This document shows positions 8,356 through 18,241 of a stretch of DNA of 64,000 nucleotides, one piece after another; position 1 is the first letter of the stretch; every line of letters begins with the position of its first letter. The notes below the pieces were generated by a model. It made no database searches, had not been told where the DNA came from, and was given only the letters and a program-made list of their open reading frames with translations. The stretch is from an uncultured Algibacter sp. GTDB taxonomy: Bacteria > Bacteroidota > Bacteroidia > Flavobacteriales > Flavobacteriaceae. Made by a program: the position numbers and the translations under genes. The DNA lies in NCBI RefSeq assembly GCF_947487575.1, contig NZ_CANKXG010000001.1, positions 414,737-478,736 of the forward strand, written 5' to 3'.

Positions 8356-10044
8356 ATGAGTAGTAAAAAACATCATGCTAGAACGCGCGCTCAGGAAAGC
8401 TCTAACGCTATTGAACGTATGTATATTACTATGCGCCATTTGTTTAATAGAGGGTTTTATAAACCTATGGGAGTTTCTGGCGAAACATTAAGACAAGCAT
8501 TATTACTTTTACGCCCTGAAATTTACGGCTCTATTGGTGAAGAAAAAGCTGAATTAGAAGGGTTACTTTATGTTATTGATCGACTTCCGCAAGGTATTGA
8601 AGAATGTACGTTTATTAATTTAACTAGTGATGAAGGATATTCTAACTCGCATTTTAAACCTATAATACCTGAAAAACGGCGTCGTAATTGTTATCGAATT
8701 GATAACGAACAAATGAATATTGAAATTACTCGGGGGCGGTCTGAAATTTACGATATTTTAACACACCTTACCTTCCTTTTTATTGAATCTCATAAAATAA
8801 GTAAGCGTGTAATTATTAATGAAGAAGGTTCAACAACAAGAGATTGGGTAAAACTTGAAAAAGCAGTGTTATCTAAAAAGAAACTCACTCAAGAAGAGCG
8901 TGAGGTTGCTATTACTCATACCGCAAATATTTTAGGAAGAACGTTTAAAGAGTTAACAAATGTTTATAATGAGTTTGCAATTCCTTCGCAACCTGAAAGA
9001 CTGCTACACATCGTATATTGGTTAGGGAAATTAGCCATTGAAGAATTAATAAATAACAATAAACGCACGGTTACTTTTAGCCCTGTTTTAAGAGAGCGTA
9101 TTGGTCATCACATACACGGTGAAATTTGGGCAAATACAATAAAAGAAAATTTATATAAAAATAATTTATTAGAAAGGCCAATTCATATTATTAGTGCCAA
9201 TATGCACAGTGTTATGAACACTCTTTTTATACCTAATGCCCTAAAAACAATTGCTTCGAAAAAGGATGTTTTTGAAGTTTATGAATCCTTAAGTAATTCT
9301 GATAATAATGATCTTCGCAATAAAGTGACCAAAGAAGCGTTGCAGAAAGGAATGATTTACATTAAAGACACATCTGGAGCTAATATTGATGTTCAAATAT
9401 TTGATACTACTAAAATTGATACCTCAAAAGTAGATATTAATATAGATCAAATAGGTTTGAAACAAAAAAAACCTGTTATATTAGTAATGGATTATGCTTT
9501 TGGAGAACAGGCCTATGAAACTATTGATGAATTGTTAAAGCCCTATAAACAAAAAGAAAACCTGATACATTTAAATGTAGAATCAGTTTCTATAATGGGT
9601 AAAGCGGGGATTTTAGAAGGTGGAAAGGGTGATATTATGATACCTTCGGCTCATATTTTTGAAGGCACAGCAGATAATTACCCATTTGAAAACGAATTGA
9701 AAAGAGAAGATTTAGAAGGTCAAGGTGTTAATGTTTATGAAGGGTCTATGATTACTGTTTTAGGTACATCACTTCAAAATAAAGATATTTTGAAATTCTT
9801 TTACAATTCTACTTGGAATGTAATAGGTTTAGAAATGGAAGGAGCACATTACCAAAAGGCGATTCAAGCAGCTTCAAAAGTTAGAGCAAGTATAAGTAAA
9901 GATGTGAAAGTAAGATATGCATATTACGCTAGTGATAATCCTTTAGAAACAGGAGCGACATTAGCATCAGGAGGCTTAGGTACATCGGGTGTAAGACCAA
10001 CATATTTAATAACAAGAACAATATTAGAACAAATATTTAATTAA
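8356..10044 (+). CDS. DUF6909-type protein with nucleoside-phosphorylase-like C-terminus
   Basis: 562 aa, no signal peptide or membrane helix. I recognise it as a conserved Bacteroidota protein (probably DUF6909) of unknown function. The N-terminal half is basic at the start and matches nothing I know. The C-terminal part has a sequence order like the nucleoside phosphorylase/MTA phosphorylase superfamily: SIMGKAGILEGGKGDIMIP, then HIFEGTADNYPFENEL, then VIGLEMEGAHY, the last resembling the purine/ribose-binding MEG/DMES motif. This is my inference from motif spacing. It stands between the GH3 enzyme and the chain-length regulator, with its own promoter box at 8331. Confidence 0.7.
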   Translation: MSSKKHHARTRAQESSNAIERMYITMRHLFNRGFYKPMGVSGETLRQALLLLRPEIYGSIGEEKAELEGLLYVIDRLPQGIEECTFINLTSDEGYSNSHFKPIIPEKRRRNCYRIDNEQMNIEITRGRSEIYDILTHLTFLFIESHKISKRVIINEEGSTTRDWVKLEKAVLSKKKLTQEEREVAITHTANILGRTFKELTNVYNEFAIPSQPERLLHIVYWLGKLAIEELINNNKRTVTFSPVLRERIGHHIHGEIWANTIKENLYKNNLLERPIHIISANMHSVMNTLFIPNALKTIASKKDVFEVYESLSNSDNNDLRNKVTKEALQKGMIYIKDTSGANIDVQIFDTTKIDTSKVDINIDQIGLKQKKPVILVMDYAFGEQAYETIDELLKPYKQKENLIHLNVESVSIMGKAGILEGGKGDIMIPSAHIFEGTADNYPFENELKREDLEGQGVNVYEGSMITVLGTSLQNKDILKFFYNSTWNVIGLEMEGAHYQKAIQAASKVRASISKDVKVRYAYYASDNPLETGATLASGGLGTSGVRPTYLITRTILEQIFN

Positions 10045-10056
10045 TAAGTAACAGTT

Positions 10057-11133
10057 ATGAGTAAAGATTTACCGCAACCTCAGCAATCTGAAGAAGTAGA
10101 TTTAGGACAATTGTTTAAATTAACAGGATCTGTTTTTGAGCGATTATTTCGTTTTATTGGAGGACTGTTTTATAAGGTCTTTTTGGCCTTTGTTTGGGCC
10201 GTATTTTTTGTTAAAAAGCATATTATAAAAATTGTAATAGCAGGAGTTGTTGGTTATGGTTATGGCTATTATAAGCAAAAAAAGGGGTTGCCTGTTTATA
10301 AGTCTACTACTGTAATTAAACAGAATTATAATACAGGAGAGAACCTATATAGAGCTATTGATTATTATAATGAATTGATTGCTGAGGGGGATTCTGTAAC
10401 CTTAGGAAGTGTTTTGGGTATTGAATCAAGTAAGGCAGCATCTCTTATTAGTCTTGGTGTAGAATCTGTTATCACTGATAACGAGAAACTAAAAAGTTTT
10501 GATGAGTATATTAAAAGTATAGATTCAGTTTTAGCTAAAACCGTAACCTTTGAATCTTTTGTTAGTAATTCAAAAGATTTTCAGCATCCAAACCAAAGAA
10601 TTATAATCAAAGCTAAAGAAAAAGATATTTTTGGCTCTGTAATAAATAAAACAATTAATAAAATAACCGAAACAGAGTATTTTTCTACAGAACAAAAAAA
10701 GGATATAGACGAGTTAAATAATTTAGAAAAATCAATTTTAAAATCATTAGATGCTTCAAGAGAGCTTCAAAATGTTTATAAAGAAGTTTTAGTTACTGCT
10801 GTTAATAATAGAAATGAATCTCAAACGAGTATAACGATAGAGAATACTGAAGATAAAAATAAAACAAAGGAATTTGAATTGTACAAAAATGATGTTCAGT
10901 TGAGAAGGGAGTTAGTACAAATACAAAGAAGAAAAGAAGATATTCTAAAAATAATTGAGGTGGTGTCGAGTCAAGAAAACCAAGGAACAATAGATCACTC
11001 TAGGTTGTTTTTAGGAAAAGCTGTTGATTCAACAAAATATTATGCAATATATTTGATTCTGATAACAACAGTTATATTATTAGGGTTTCATTTTATTAAA
11101 TTTTTAGATAAATATAAAAATCAAGCTTTATGA
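10057..11133 (+). CDS. Wzz-like polysaccharide chain-length regulator
   Basis: 358 aa with a membrane segment at about residues 45-70 (KIVIAGVVGYGYGYY), a long, largely helical periplasmic region and a second membrane segment near the C-terminus (IYLILITTVILLGFHFI). This two-helix layout is that of Wzz/PCP proteins, which set polysaccharide chain length with Wzy at the inner membrane. No C-terminal tyrosine-kinase domain is present, so it is not a full Wzc. It starts 12 bases after DUF6909, and its stop overlaps the rfbB start (ATGA), so it is translationally coupled to the sugar genes. Sequence divergence makes the exact subtype uncertain. Confidence 0.75.
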   Translation: MSKDLPQPQQSEEVDLGQLFKLTGSVFERLFRFIGGLFYKVFLAFVWAVFFVKKHIIKIVIAGVVGYGYGYYKQKKGLPVYKSTTVIKQNYNTGENLYRAIDYYNELIAEGDSVTLGSVLGIESSKAASLISLGVESVITDNEKLKSFDEYIKSIDSVLAKTVTFESFVSNSKDFQHPNQRIIIKAKEKDIFGSVINKTINKITETEYFSTEQKKDIDELNNLEKSILKSLDASRELQNVYKEVLVTAVNNRNESQTSITIENTEDKNKTKEFELYKNDVQLRRELVQIQRRKEDILKIIEVVSSQENQGTIDHSRLFLGKAVDSTKYYAIYLILITTVILLGFHFIKFLDKYKNQAL

Positions 11134-12176
11134 ATGTTTTGATAACTGGAGGGGCTGGATTTATAGGTTCACATGTTGTTAGGTTATTTGTAGAGAAATA
11201 CCCCAATTATCACATTTATAATCTCGATGCATTAACTTATGCTGGAAATCTTGAAAACTTGGTCGATATTGAAAATAAACCCAATTATACCTTTATAAAA
11301 GGAGATATAACGGAAGAAGCCTTTGTAAATTCGCTTTTCGGCACATATAAGTTTGAAGGTGTTATTCATTTAGCCGCAGAATCACATGTTGATAGATCCA
11401 TTAAAGACCCTTTAGCCTTTGTTAAGACTAATGTTATAGGGTCAATGATTCTCTTAAACGCTTTTAAGGAATGTTGGAAAGGGGATACTACTTCAAAAAA
11501 GCGGTTTTACCATGTAAGTACAGACGAAGTTTATGGTAGTTTAGGGGAAACAGGCTTATTTACTGAAACCACACCTTATGATCCAAATTCGCCATACTCA
11601 GCATCCAAGGCAAGTTCGGACCATTTTGTTAGGGCTTATGGCGAAACCTATAAATTACCATATGTCATTACCAATTGTTCTAATAATTATGGTCAAAATC
11701 AATTTCCTGAAAAGTTGATTCCATTATTTATCAATAATATTATTCATAATAAGCCATTACCAGTTTATGGCGATGGAAATTACACTAGAGATTGGTTATA
11801 TGTAAAAGATCATGCCATAGCAATTGACTTAGTTTTTCATAAGGGGGTTAATGGAGAAACCTACAATATAGGTGGAGTTAATGAATGGAAAAATATAGAT
11901 TTAGTTAAATTGCTCTGTAAACAAATGGATTTCGAATTGGGAAGACCAAAAGGCACTTCAGAACAGTTAATTACATATGTAAAAGACCGACCTGGGCATG
12001 ATTTGCGATATGCCATTGATGCATCAAAAATAAAGAACGAGTTGGGTTGGGAGCCTTCGGTAACATTTGAGGAAGGACTAGAAAAAACTATTAAATGGTA
12101 TTTAAGTAATGAAAATTGGTTGAAGAATGTTACAAGCGGTCAATACCAATTATATTACAAAAAACAATATAGATAA
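11130..12176 (+). CDS. rfbB: dTDP-glucose 4,6-dehydratase
   Basis: 348 aa extended [15 protein letters not shown] near residue 6 binds NAD; STDEVYG holds the catalytic Asp-Glu pair, and [10 protein letters not shown] carries the YxxxK pair. It converts dTDP-glucose to dTDP-4-keto-6-deoxyglucose, step 2 of dTDP-L-rhamnose synthesis. The start overlaps the previous stop by 4 bases. rfbA, rfbC and rfbD follow directly, so the whole four-enzyme pathway is present. Confidence 0.97.
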   Translation: MNVLITGGAGFIGSHVVRLFVEKYPNYHIYNLDALTYAGNLENLVDIENKPNYTFIKGDITEEAFVNSLFGTYKFEGVIHLAAESHVDRSIKDPLAFVKTNVIGSMILLNAFKECWKGDTTSKKRFYHVSTDEVYGSLGETGLFTETTPYDPNSPYSASKASSDHFVRAYGETYKLPYVITNCSNNYGQNQFPEKLIPLFINNIIHNKPLPVYGDGNYTRDWLYVKDHAIAIDLVFHKGVNGETYNIGGVNEWKNIDLVKLLCKQMDFELGRPKGTSEQLITYVKDRPGHDLRYAIDASKIKNELGWEPSVTFEEGLEKTIKWYLSNENWLKNVTSGQYQLYYKKQYR

Positions 12177-12195
12177 GATAAGTAAAATAATTATA

Positions 12196-13062
12196 ATGAA
12201 AGGAATTATTCTAGCTGGAGGTTCAGGTACAAGATTACACCCGTTAACGTTAACAATAAGTAAGCAACTCATGCCTATTTATGATAAACCAATGATATAC
12301 TATCCGCTTTCAACACTAATGTATGCTGGGATAAATGAAATATTAATTATATCAACGCCAAAAGATTTACCTTTATTTAAAGATTTGCTTGGAGATGGTA
12401 AAAAATATGGTTGTAAATTCGAATACGCTGTACAGGATGAGCCTAATGGTTTGGCAGAAGCTTTTATTATAGGAGAAAAGTTTGTTGGGAGTGAAAAGGT
12501 AGCTCTAATCTTAGGGGATAATATTTTTTATGGCACAGGTTTAGCAAAACTCTTGCAAGCTAATAATAATCCTGATGGAGGTGTAATTTATGCATATAGA
12601 GTACATGATCCAGAACGTTATGGAGTAATAGAATTTGATAAAGACGGAAAAGCTATTTCTATTGAAGAGAAGCCAGAAGCACCCAAATCAAATTATGCAG
12701 TACCTGGGATTTATTTTTATGACAACTCCGTTGTTAATATTGCGAAGAACATAAAACCAAGCCATAGAGGAGAGTTGGAAATTACAGATTTAAATAGAGT
12801 GTATTTAGAGCAAGGAAAACTCAGTGTAAGCATATTGGATAGAGGGACAGCATGGTTAGATACCGGTACATTTCAATCATTAATGCAGGCCTCTCAATTT
12901 GTTGAAGTTATTGAAGAAAGACAGGGTTTAAAAATAGGAGCAATTGAAGCTGCTGCTTTTGAAATGGGCTATATAAGTGAGAGTCAATTTAAGTCCTTAG
13001 CGGAACCACTGCTTAAAAGTGGATATGGTAAAAATTTATTAGGACTACTGAAAAAGAAATAA
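12196..13062 (+). CDS. rfbA: Glucose-1-phosphate thymidylyltransferase
   Basis: 288 aa from the ATG at 12196, giving the canonical N-terminus [18 protein letters not shown]. The frame is open back to 12127, but that overlaps rfbB and adds a non-conserved tail, so it was rejected. Other motifs are [23 protein letters not shown] and WLDTGT. It joins dTTP and glucose-1-phosphate to make dTDP-glucose, the first step to dTDP-rhamnose. Its stop overlaps the rfbC start by one base (TAATG). Confidence 0.97.
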   Translation: MKGIILAGGSGTRLHPLTLTISKQLMPIYDKPMIYYPLSTLMYAGINEILIISTPKDLPLFKDLLGDGKKYGCKFEYAVQDEPNGLAEAFIIGEKFVGSEKVALILGDNIFYGTGLAKLLQANNNPDGGVIYAYRVHDPERYGVIEFDKDGKAISIEEKPEAPKSNYAVPGIYFYDNSVVNIAKNIKPSHRGELEITDLNRVYLEQGKLSVSILDRGTAWLDTGTFQSLMQASQFVEVIEERQGLKIGAIEAAAFEMGYISESQFKSLAEPLLKSGYGKNLLGLLKKK

Positions 13063-13607
13063 TGACGATAAGAGAAACTAAATTAAAAGGGTGCTTTATT
13101 ATTGAGCCTAAAGTTTTTGAAGATAAAAGAGGGTATTTTCTTGAAAGTTACAACCAAAACACTTTTAATAAATTAATAGGAGATAATATTATTTTTGTCC
13201 AAGATAATGAGTCATTTTCCTCGAGAGGAGTTCTAAGGGGCTTGCATTTTCAGAGAGGAGAACATGCTCAAGCAAAACTGGTTAGAGTTATAAAAGGAAA
13301 GGTATTAGATGTAGCTGTTGATGTTCGACCAAAGTCTCCAACATATGGCCAATATGTATCCATTGAATTGTCAGGAGAAAACAAAAAACAATTTTTTGTG
13401 CCAAGAGGATTTGCTCACGGTTTTGTTGTATTGAGTGATACCGCTTTATTTTCGTATAAATGTGATAATTTTTATAATAAATCTTCTGAGGGAGGAGTTA
13501 TTTATACAGATTCTGAGTTAGCTGTTGATTGGGTTTTACCTAATGCAGATCTTATAGTTTCTGAAAAGGACTTAGTCCTACCAACTTTTGAGAATATTTG
13601 TTTATGA
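13062..13607 (+). CDS. rfbC: dTDP-4-dehydrorhamnose 3,5-epimerase
   Basis: 181 aa cupin-fold epimerase. RGVLRGLHFQ near residue 59 contains the catalytic histidine, and FFVPRGFAHGFVVLS near 110 is the second family signature. It epimerises C3 and C5 of the 4-keto sugar to the L-lyxo form. The gene overlaps rfbA by one base and rfbD by four (ATGA), indicating tight translational coupling. Confidence 0.97.
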   Translation: MTIRETKLKGCFIIEPKVFEDKRGYFLESYNQNTFNKLIGDNIIFVQDNESFSSRGVLRGLHFQRGEHAQAKLVRVIKGKVLDVAVDVRPKSPTYGQYVSIELSGENKKQFFVPRGFAHGFVVLSDTALFSYKCDNFYNKSSEGGVIYTDSELAVDWVLPNADLIVSEKDLVLPTFENICL

Positions 13608-14464
13608 TTAATGTATTAGTTACCGGAAGCAATGGTCAGTTAGCAAGCTGTATAAAAGATCTTGAAAATAAATATAGTGATTTAAACTTTATTTATACTG
13701 ATTATCTAGAGTTAGATATAACCAATAAAGAAGACGTAACATCTTTTTTTAAACAGCATTCAAAAATCGACTACTGCATAAATTGTGCTGCATATACAGC
13801 TGTAGATAAGGCAGAGAATGATATCGAAAAAGCTTTTGCGGTAAATGCGATTGGACCAAAAAACTTAGTTTTAGTATGCTCTGAATATGATACTGTATTA
13901 ATTCACGTCTCTACAGATTTTGTGTTTGATGGAATGCAATCATTTCCATATATAGAAAAGAATATAGCCAACCCTATAAGTATATATGGCAAATCAAAGT
14001 TACAAGGAGAAAAGGAAATCACAAGTAATTTAGGTAAATACTTTATTTTTAGAACATCATGGTTGTATTCTGAGTATGGTAATAACTTTATGAAAACCAT
14101 GCTAAGTTTAGCCGAAACAAGGGATGAGATTAGTGTTGTAAGCGATCAAATAGGCACACCAACTTATGCAAAAGACTTAGCAGCGGTCATTTTAAAGGTG
14201 ATACTAGAAGGAAATAGTTTTTATGGAGTTTATCATTATAGTAATGAAGGAGTAGCAAGTTGGTATGATTTTGCAAAAGCAATATTTGATTCTCAAAATA
14301 TTTCAATTAAAGTTAACCCCATTAAAACTGAGTTTTTTCCAACTCCAGCAAAACGACCTATGTATAGTGTGATGGAAAAAACAAAAATAAAAGACAAGAT
14401 TGGATTGGAAATTCCTTACTGGAAAGATAGCCTTAAAGAGGCGACATATAATTATTGTGGTTAA
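13604..14464 (+). CDS. rfbD: dTDP-4-dehydrorhamnose reductase
   Basis: 286 aa from the ATG at 13604, giving MINVLVTGSNGQL with the nucleotide-binding glycine loop; a TTG at 13598 would add two residues and is less likely. CINCAAYTAVDKAE and the catalytic YGKSKLQGE (YxxxK) are present. It reduces the 4-keto group to finish dTDP-L-rhamnose. It is the last gene of the rfbBACD block; a 120-base gap follows before wecB. Confidence 0.96.
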   Translation: MINVLVTGSNGQLASCIKDLENKYSDLNFIYTDYLELDITNKEDVTSFFKQHSKIDYCINCAAYTAVDKAENDIEKAFAVNAIGPKNLVLVCSEYDTVLIHVSTDFVFDGMQSFPYIEKNIANPISIYGKSKLQGEKEITSNLGKYFIFRTSWLYSEYGNNFMKTMLSLAETRDEISVVSDQIGTPTYAKDLAAVILKVILEGNSFYGVYHYSNEGVASWYDFAKAIFDSQNISIKVNPIKTEFFPTPAKRPMYSVMEKTKIKDKIGLEIPYWKDSLKEATYNYCG

Positions 14465-14584
14465 ATATATATTTTATGACAATTCTGAGGGAAATACAGT
14501 TAAAATTATAGAAGTTGATAACCTACATTTTAGATAGATATGGTTCTTCTTCGTTAACTAAAAGGTAAAAAAATCATTAATCAC

Positions 14585-15712
14585 ATGCGAATTAAAAATT
14601 TGATAATTTTTGGGACAAGACCAGAAGCGATTAAAATGGCTCCATTAGTAAAGGAGTTTCTAAAACATAGCGATAGATTTGAGACTAAGGTATGTATTAC
14701 AGCTCAACATCGAGAAATGTTGGATCAAGTACTTTCATTTTTTGAAATTATTCCAGATTTTGATTTAAATCTTATGAAACCAAATCAAAATTTATATACA
14801 CTAACATCTGATATTATTGTTAATTTAAAACCTGTTATAGAAAGTTTTAAACCAGACTACGTTTTTGTACATGGAGATACAACTACTACAATGGCGGCTA
14901 GTATTGCTTCATTTTATTCTGGGGCTAAAATATGCCATGTAGAAGCGGGATTGCGGACGTTTAATATGAAATCTCCTTTCCCAGAGGAAATGAATAGAAC
15001 TGTAACTGGAGCGGTTGCAGATATACATTTTTCGCCTACAAAGACCTCTCAACAAAACTTAATAAATGAGAATAAAAACCAAGATAAAATAGCGGTAACT
15101 GGAAACACTGTAATTGATGCTCTGTTATACAGTGTTGATAAAGTAAATTCAAATAATTTTATTGATGATGAGGTAGATTCTTTAAAATCAATTCTAGAAA
15201 TTGATAAAAGATTAATTTTAGTTACTGGGCACCGAAGAGAAAATCACGGTCAAGGATTTATTAATATCTGTAATGCTTTAAAACGAATAGCTATCGAAAA
15301 TAACGATGTTCAGATTATATATCCTGTTCATTTAAATCCAAATGTGCAAAAACCAGTTTATGATCTTTTGGGAGATGTAAAAAATATTAAACTAATAGCG
15401 CCATTATCATACCCAGCTTTTGTCTGGTTAATGAGCAAGTCATATATTATTATTACAGATAGTGGTGGCGTGCAAGAAGAAGCGCCAAGTTTAGGAAAAC
15501 CCGTTTTAGTGATGAGAGACACTACCGAAAGACCAGAAGCTGTTGAGGCTGGGACTGTCATTTTAGTAGGAACTAATTCTGATAAAATTGTTTTTGAAGC
15601 AAATAATTTATTAAATAACAAAGAAATCTATACTTTAACAAGTAAGTTACACAACCCATATGGAGATGGTACGTCTTGTAAAAAAATAGTTGAATTTATT
15701 TCAAACTTATAA
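14585..15712 (+). CDS. wecB: UDP-N-acetylglucosamine 2-epimerase (non-hydrolysing)
   Basis: 375 aa. Family motifs are FGTRPEAIKMAPL near residue 9, VHGDTTTTMA, HVEAGLRTF with PFPEEMNR, VTGHRRENHG, and TDSGGVQEEAPSLGKPVL. It interconverts UDP-GlcNAc and UDP-ManNAc in the cytoplasm. The dehydrogenase gene wecC follows after 2 bases, so together they make UDP-ManNAcA. This copy differs clearly from the second WecB-like protein at 32159-33244, which starts VAGARPNFMKIAP. Confidence 0.95.
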   Translation: MRIKNLIIFGTRPEAIKMAPLVKEFLKHSDRFETKVCITAQHREMLDQVLSFFEIIPDFDLNLMKPNQNLYTLTSDIIVNLKPVIESFKPDYVFVHGDTTTTMAASIASFYSGAKICHVEAGLRTFNMKSPFPEEMNRTVTGAVADIHFSPTKTSQQNLINENKNQDKIAVTGNTVIDALLYSVDKVNSNNFIDDEVDSLKSILEIDKRLILVTGHRRENHGQGFINICNALKRIAIENNDVQIIYPVHLNPNVQKPVYDLLGDVKNIKLIAPLSYPAFVWLMSKSYIIITDSGGVQEEAPSLGKPVLVMRDTTERPEAVEAGTVILVGTNSDKIVFEANNLLNNKEIYTLTSKLHNPYGDGTSCKKIVEFISNL

Positions 15713-15714
15713 TT

Positions 15715-16929
15715 ATGAATAAAAAGCCAAGTGTTGTAATGATTGGTTTGGGGTATATTGGTTTACCTACAGCAGCCCTAATAGCCGAAAGTAAGATTTA
15801 TGTACATGGTGTGGATATTAACCCCAAAGTGGTTGACACTATTAATCAGGGAAAAATACATATTATAGAACCAGAGTTAGATATAGCTGTAGCTTCAGCT
15901 GTAAAAGCGGGTTATTTGAAGGCAGCAACAACTCCTGTTGAATCTGATGTGTATCTGATAGTTGTACCAACACCTTTTAAAGCAAAAAATGAACCCGATA
16001 TTTCTTTTGTAGAGGAAGCAACAAGAGGCATTATACCATTGCTAAAAAAAGATGATTTATATATTATAGAATCTACTTCACCCATAGGTACTGCAGAAAA
16101 AATGGCCCAATTAATACACAATGAAAGACCTGAATTAAAGGGGAAACTTAATATTGCATATTGTCCTGAGCGTGTACTGCCAGGGAATGTCATGTATGAA
16201 TTGGTACATAATGATCGTGTAATAGGTGGCGTTGATGAAAAATCAACCGAAAAAGCAGTTGGTTTTTATGAAAAATTTATAAAAGGAGATTTACACAGAA
16301 CAAACGCAAGAACTGCTGAAATGTGTAAGTTAGTTGAAAATTCTTCTCGGGATGTTCAAATTGCATTTGCCAATGAATTGTCACTTATTTGTGATAAAGC
16401 GGATATTAATGTTTGGGAATTAATAAAACTGGCTAACAAACACCCTAGAGTTAATATTTTACAACCAGGGTGTGGAGTAGGAGGCCATTGTATAGCGGTT
16501 GATCCTTATTTTATCGTTTCAGAATATCCTTTGGAATCTAAAATTATAGGAAAAGCACGAGAGATTAATAATTATAAATCATTTTGGTGTGCTGAAAAAG
16601 TGCAAAATGTTAAATTAGAATTTCAATTAAAAAAAGGTTATAAACCCAGCATCGCTTTAATGGGGTTAGCCTTTAAACCAAATATTGATGATTTAAGAGA
16701 ATCTCCAGCCAAATACATTGTTCAAAAAGTATTACAAAATGCTAATAATGAGGAGTATTTTATTGTAGAACCTAATATTGAAGAACATAAGGTATTTAAA
16801 ATTACTGAATATAAAGAAGCCATAGAAAAAGCTGATATAATTGTGTTTTTAGTTGGTCATAAAGAGTTTAAGACATTAGAAATTTCTTCAGATAAGGTCG
16901 TTTTAGATTTTTGTGGCATAAGCAATTAG
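15715..16929 (+). CDS. wecC: UDP-N-acetyl-D-mannosamine dehydrogenase
   Basis: 404 aa of the UDP-glucose/GDP-mannose dehydrogenase family. IGLGYIGLPTAALIAES is the N-terminal NAD loop; PGCGVGGHCIAVDPYF contains the active-site cysteine, and LMGLAFKPNIDDLRESP is the C-terminal signature. By pairing with wecB it is predicted to oxidise UDP-ManNAc to UDP-ManNAcA rather than act on UDP-glucose. The flippase gene begins 4 bases after its stop. Confidence 0.93.
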   Translation: MNKKPSVVMIGLGYIGLPTAALIAESKIYVHGVDINPKVVDTINQGKIHIIEPELDIAVASAVKAGYLKAATTPVESDVYLIVVPTPFKAKNEPDISFVEEATRGIIPLLKKDDLYIIESTSPIGTAEKMAQLIHNERPELKGKLNIAYCPERVLPGNVMYELVHNDRVIGGVDEKSTEKAVGFYEKFIKGDLHRTNARTAEMCKLVENSSRDVQIAFANELSLICDKADINVWELIKLANKHPRVNILQPGCGVGGHCIAVDPYFIVSEYPLESKIIGKAREINNYKSFWCAEKVQNVKLEFQLKKGYKPSIALMGLAFKPNIDDLRESPAKYIVQKVLQNANNEEYFIVEPNIEEHKVFKITEYKEAIEKADIIVFLVGHKEFKTLEISSDKVVLDFCGISN

Positions 16930-16933
16930 TGAA

Positions 16934-18241
16934 TTGATACATATAAAAAAATTATTAACTTCTGATATTGGTGTTTCAACCATTTTCAACCTATTTACTA
17001 AAGTAATAGGTTTAGTAGGTGGCTTTATTTTGACATTGTTAATTACTAATTATTTTGGTTTAAATACCCTAGGAGTTTATGCAACTGTATTTACCTTAAT
17101 TAGTATTGCTGGTCTGTTTGGGAAATTTGGACTGGATATTATGGCTGTAAAAATAATAGCCGAGAAGGATGGTTTAGAAGACAGACAATCGTTGTATAAG
17201 AGGTTATTTGTTCAGGTCTTTATTATTTCAGCTATAGTTTCTGTGTTGTTTTATTTTAGCTCAGCTTTTATTACCGGTAAATTACTGGGTAATGATAAAA
17301 TTATTGATATTACTAGAATTTCTTCATTTGTTATTTTGCCTTTCAGCTTGTTTTATTTGAATATAGAAACCCTTAGGGGCTGCGGAAAAATAACGATTTA
17401 TAGCTTTATGTATACTTCTGCGGTAGTATTATTAAATGTTTTAATAATTTTAGTGATTATCAACTGTTCTCAGTTTGAATTGAATTCAAGTTTAGTCATT
17501 TACGTTCTGGTAATATCTATTTTAACCGCTTTCTTAATAAGTTTTATTTTAGTAGTAAATACGCTATTCAAAGGGAATTTATGGTTTTTGTTTCAAAAAA
17601 AAATTAGTATTGATTTTTCAATTTTAAAAGCTTCTGCACCTTTGCTATTCAGTGGCGCATTATATATGCTAATGAATAGAATGGATATTTTGATGTTAAA
17701 TAGGTTTGCAGATTTAGATACTGTAGGAGGCTATAATATTATTTTAAAATTTTCTAATTTATTGCCTATTGGGGTCATGGCAACAAACGCAATGGTAGGT
17801 CCAAAGTATTCAAGGTATTTTTTTGAGAAGAATTTTGAAGAAATAGAAAAATTAGCACTTAATTCAACAAAGTTGATTTTTCTAATAGGGTTGTGTATTT
17901 TGATTTGTTTGTTTTTGTTTAAAACACAATTGATTTCATTATTTAAAATTGATTATTATGATATAATAACATCATATCTCACTGCTATAGGCTTATCTTT
18001 TGTTTATGCTATAACTGGCTCTGTAGGGTTAATTTTACAAATGACTGGAAAGCAAAATATCCAGATGTACGTTTCAATTTTTGCGTTAATTGCTAATGTT
18101 TTATTAAATATTATCTTAATTCCAATTTATGGTTTACTTGGAGCCATTTTTTCTACTTATTTAAGCTTAATTTTATTAAATATTACGCTTTCAATTATTG
18201 TAAAAAGGGAATTTGGAATTAGAACAATTATTAAAATATGA
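16934..18241 (+). CDS. wzx: Wzx-like oligosaccharide flippase
   Basis: 435 aa, strongly hydrophobic, with a dozen or so membrane helices and the MATE/polysaccharide-synthesis layout (N-terminal VSTIFNLFTKVIGLVGGF). Such proteins flip undecaprenyl-PP-linked repeat units across the inner membrane. The start is TTG at 16934, just after the wecC stop; the next in-frame methionine would remove the first helix, so TTG is preferred. The stop overlaps the next gene (ATGA). The coding sequence is visibly more AT-rich than the rfb genes, as is common for horizontally exchanged wzx/wzy genes. Confidence 0.85.
   Translation: MIHIKKLLTSDIGVSTIFNLFTKVIGLVGGFILTLLITNYFGLNTLGVYATVFTLISIAGLFGKFGLDIMAVKIIAEKDGLEDRQSLYKRLFVQVFIISAIVSVLFYFSSAFITGKLLGNDKIIDITRISSFVILPFSLFYLNIETLRGCGKITIYSFMYTSAVVLLNVLIILVIINCSQFELNSSLVIYVLVISILTAFLISFILVVNTLFKGNLWFLFQKKISIDFSILKASAPLLFSGALYMLMNRMDILMLNRFADLDTVGGYNIILKFSNLLPIGVMATNAMVGPKYSRYFFEKNFEEIEKLALNSTKLIFLIGLCILICLFLFKTQLISLFKIDYYDIITSYLTAIGLSFVYAITGSVGLILQMTGKQNIQMYVSIFALIANVLLNIILIPIYGLLGAIFSTYLSLILLNITLSIIVKREFGIRTIIKI

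Noticed and set aside
12127..12195. N-terminal extension of rfbA
   Set aside because: It overlaps rfbB and is not conserved; the canonical start is the ATG at 12196.
14475..14537. Short frame in the rfbD-wecB gap
   Set aside because: About 20 codons, with no support from signal, family or spacing.
15358..15621. Reverse-strand 87-aa frame within wecB
   Set aside because: It is a shadow of wecB with no independent features; the same holds for the other antisense frames in pgk, wecC, atpH and dut.
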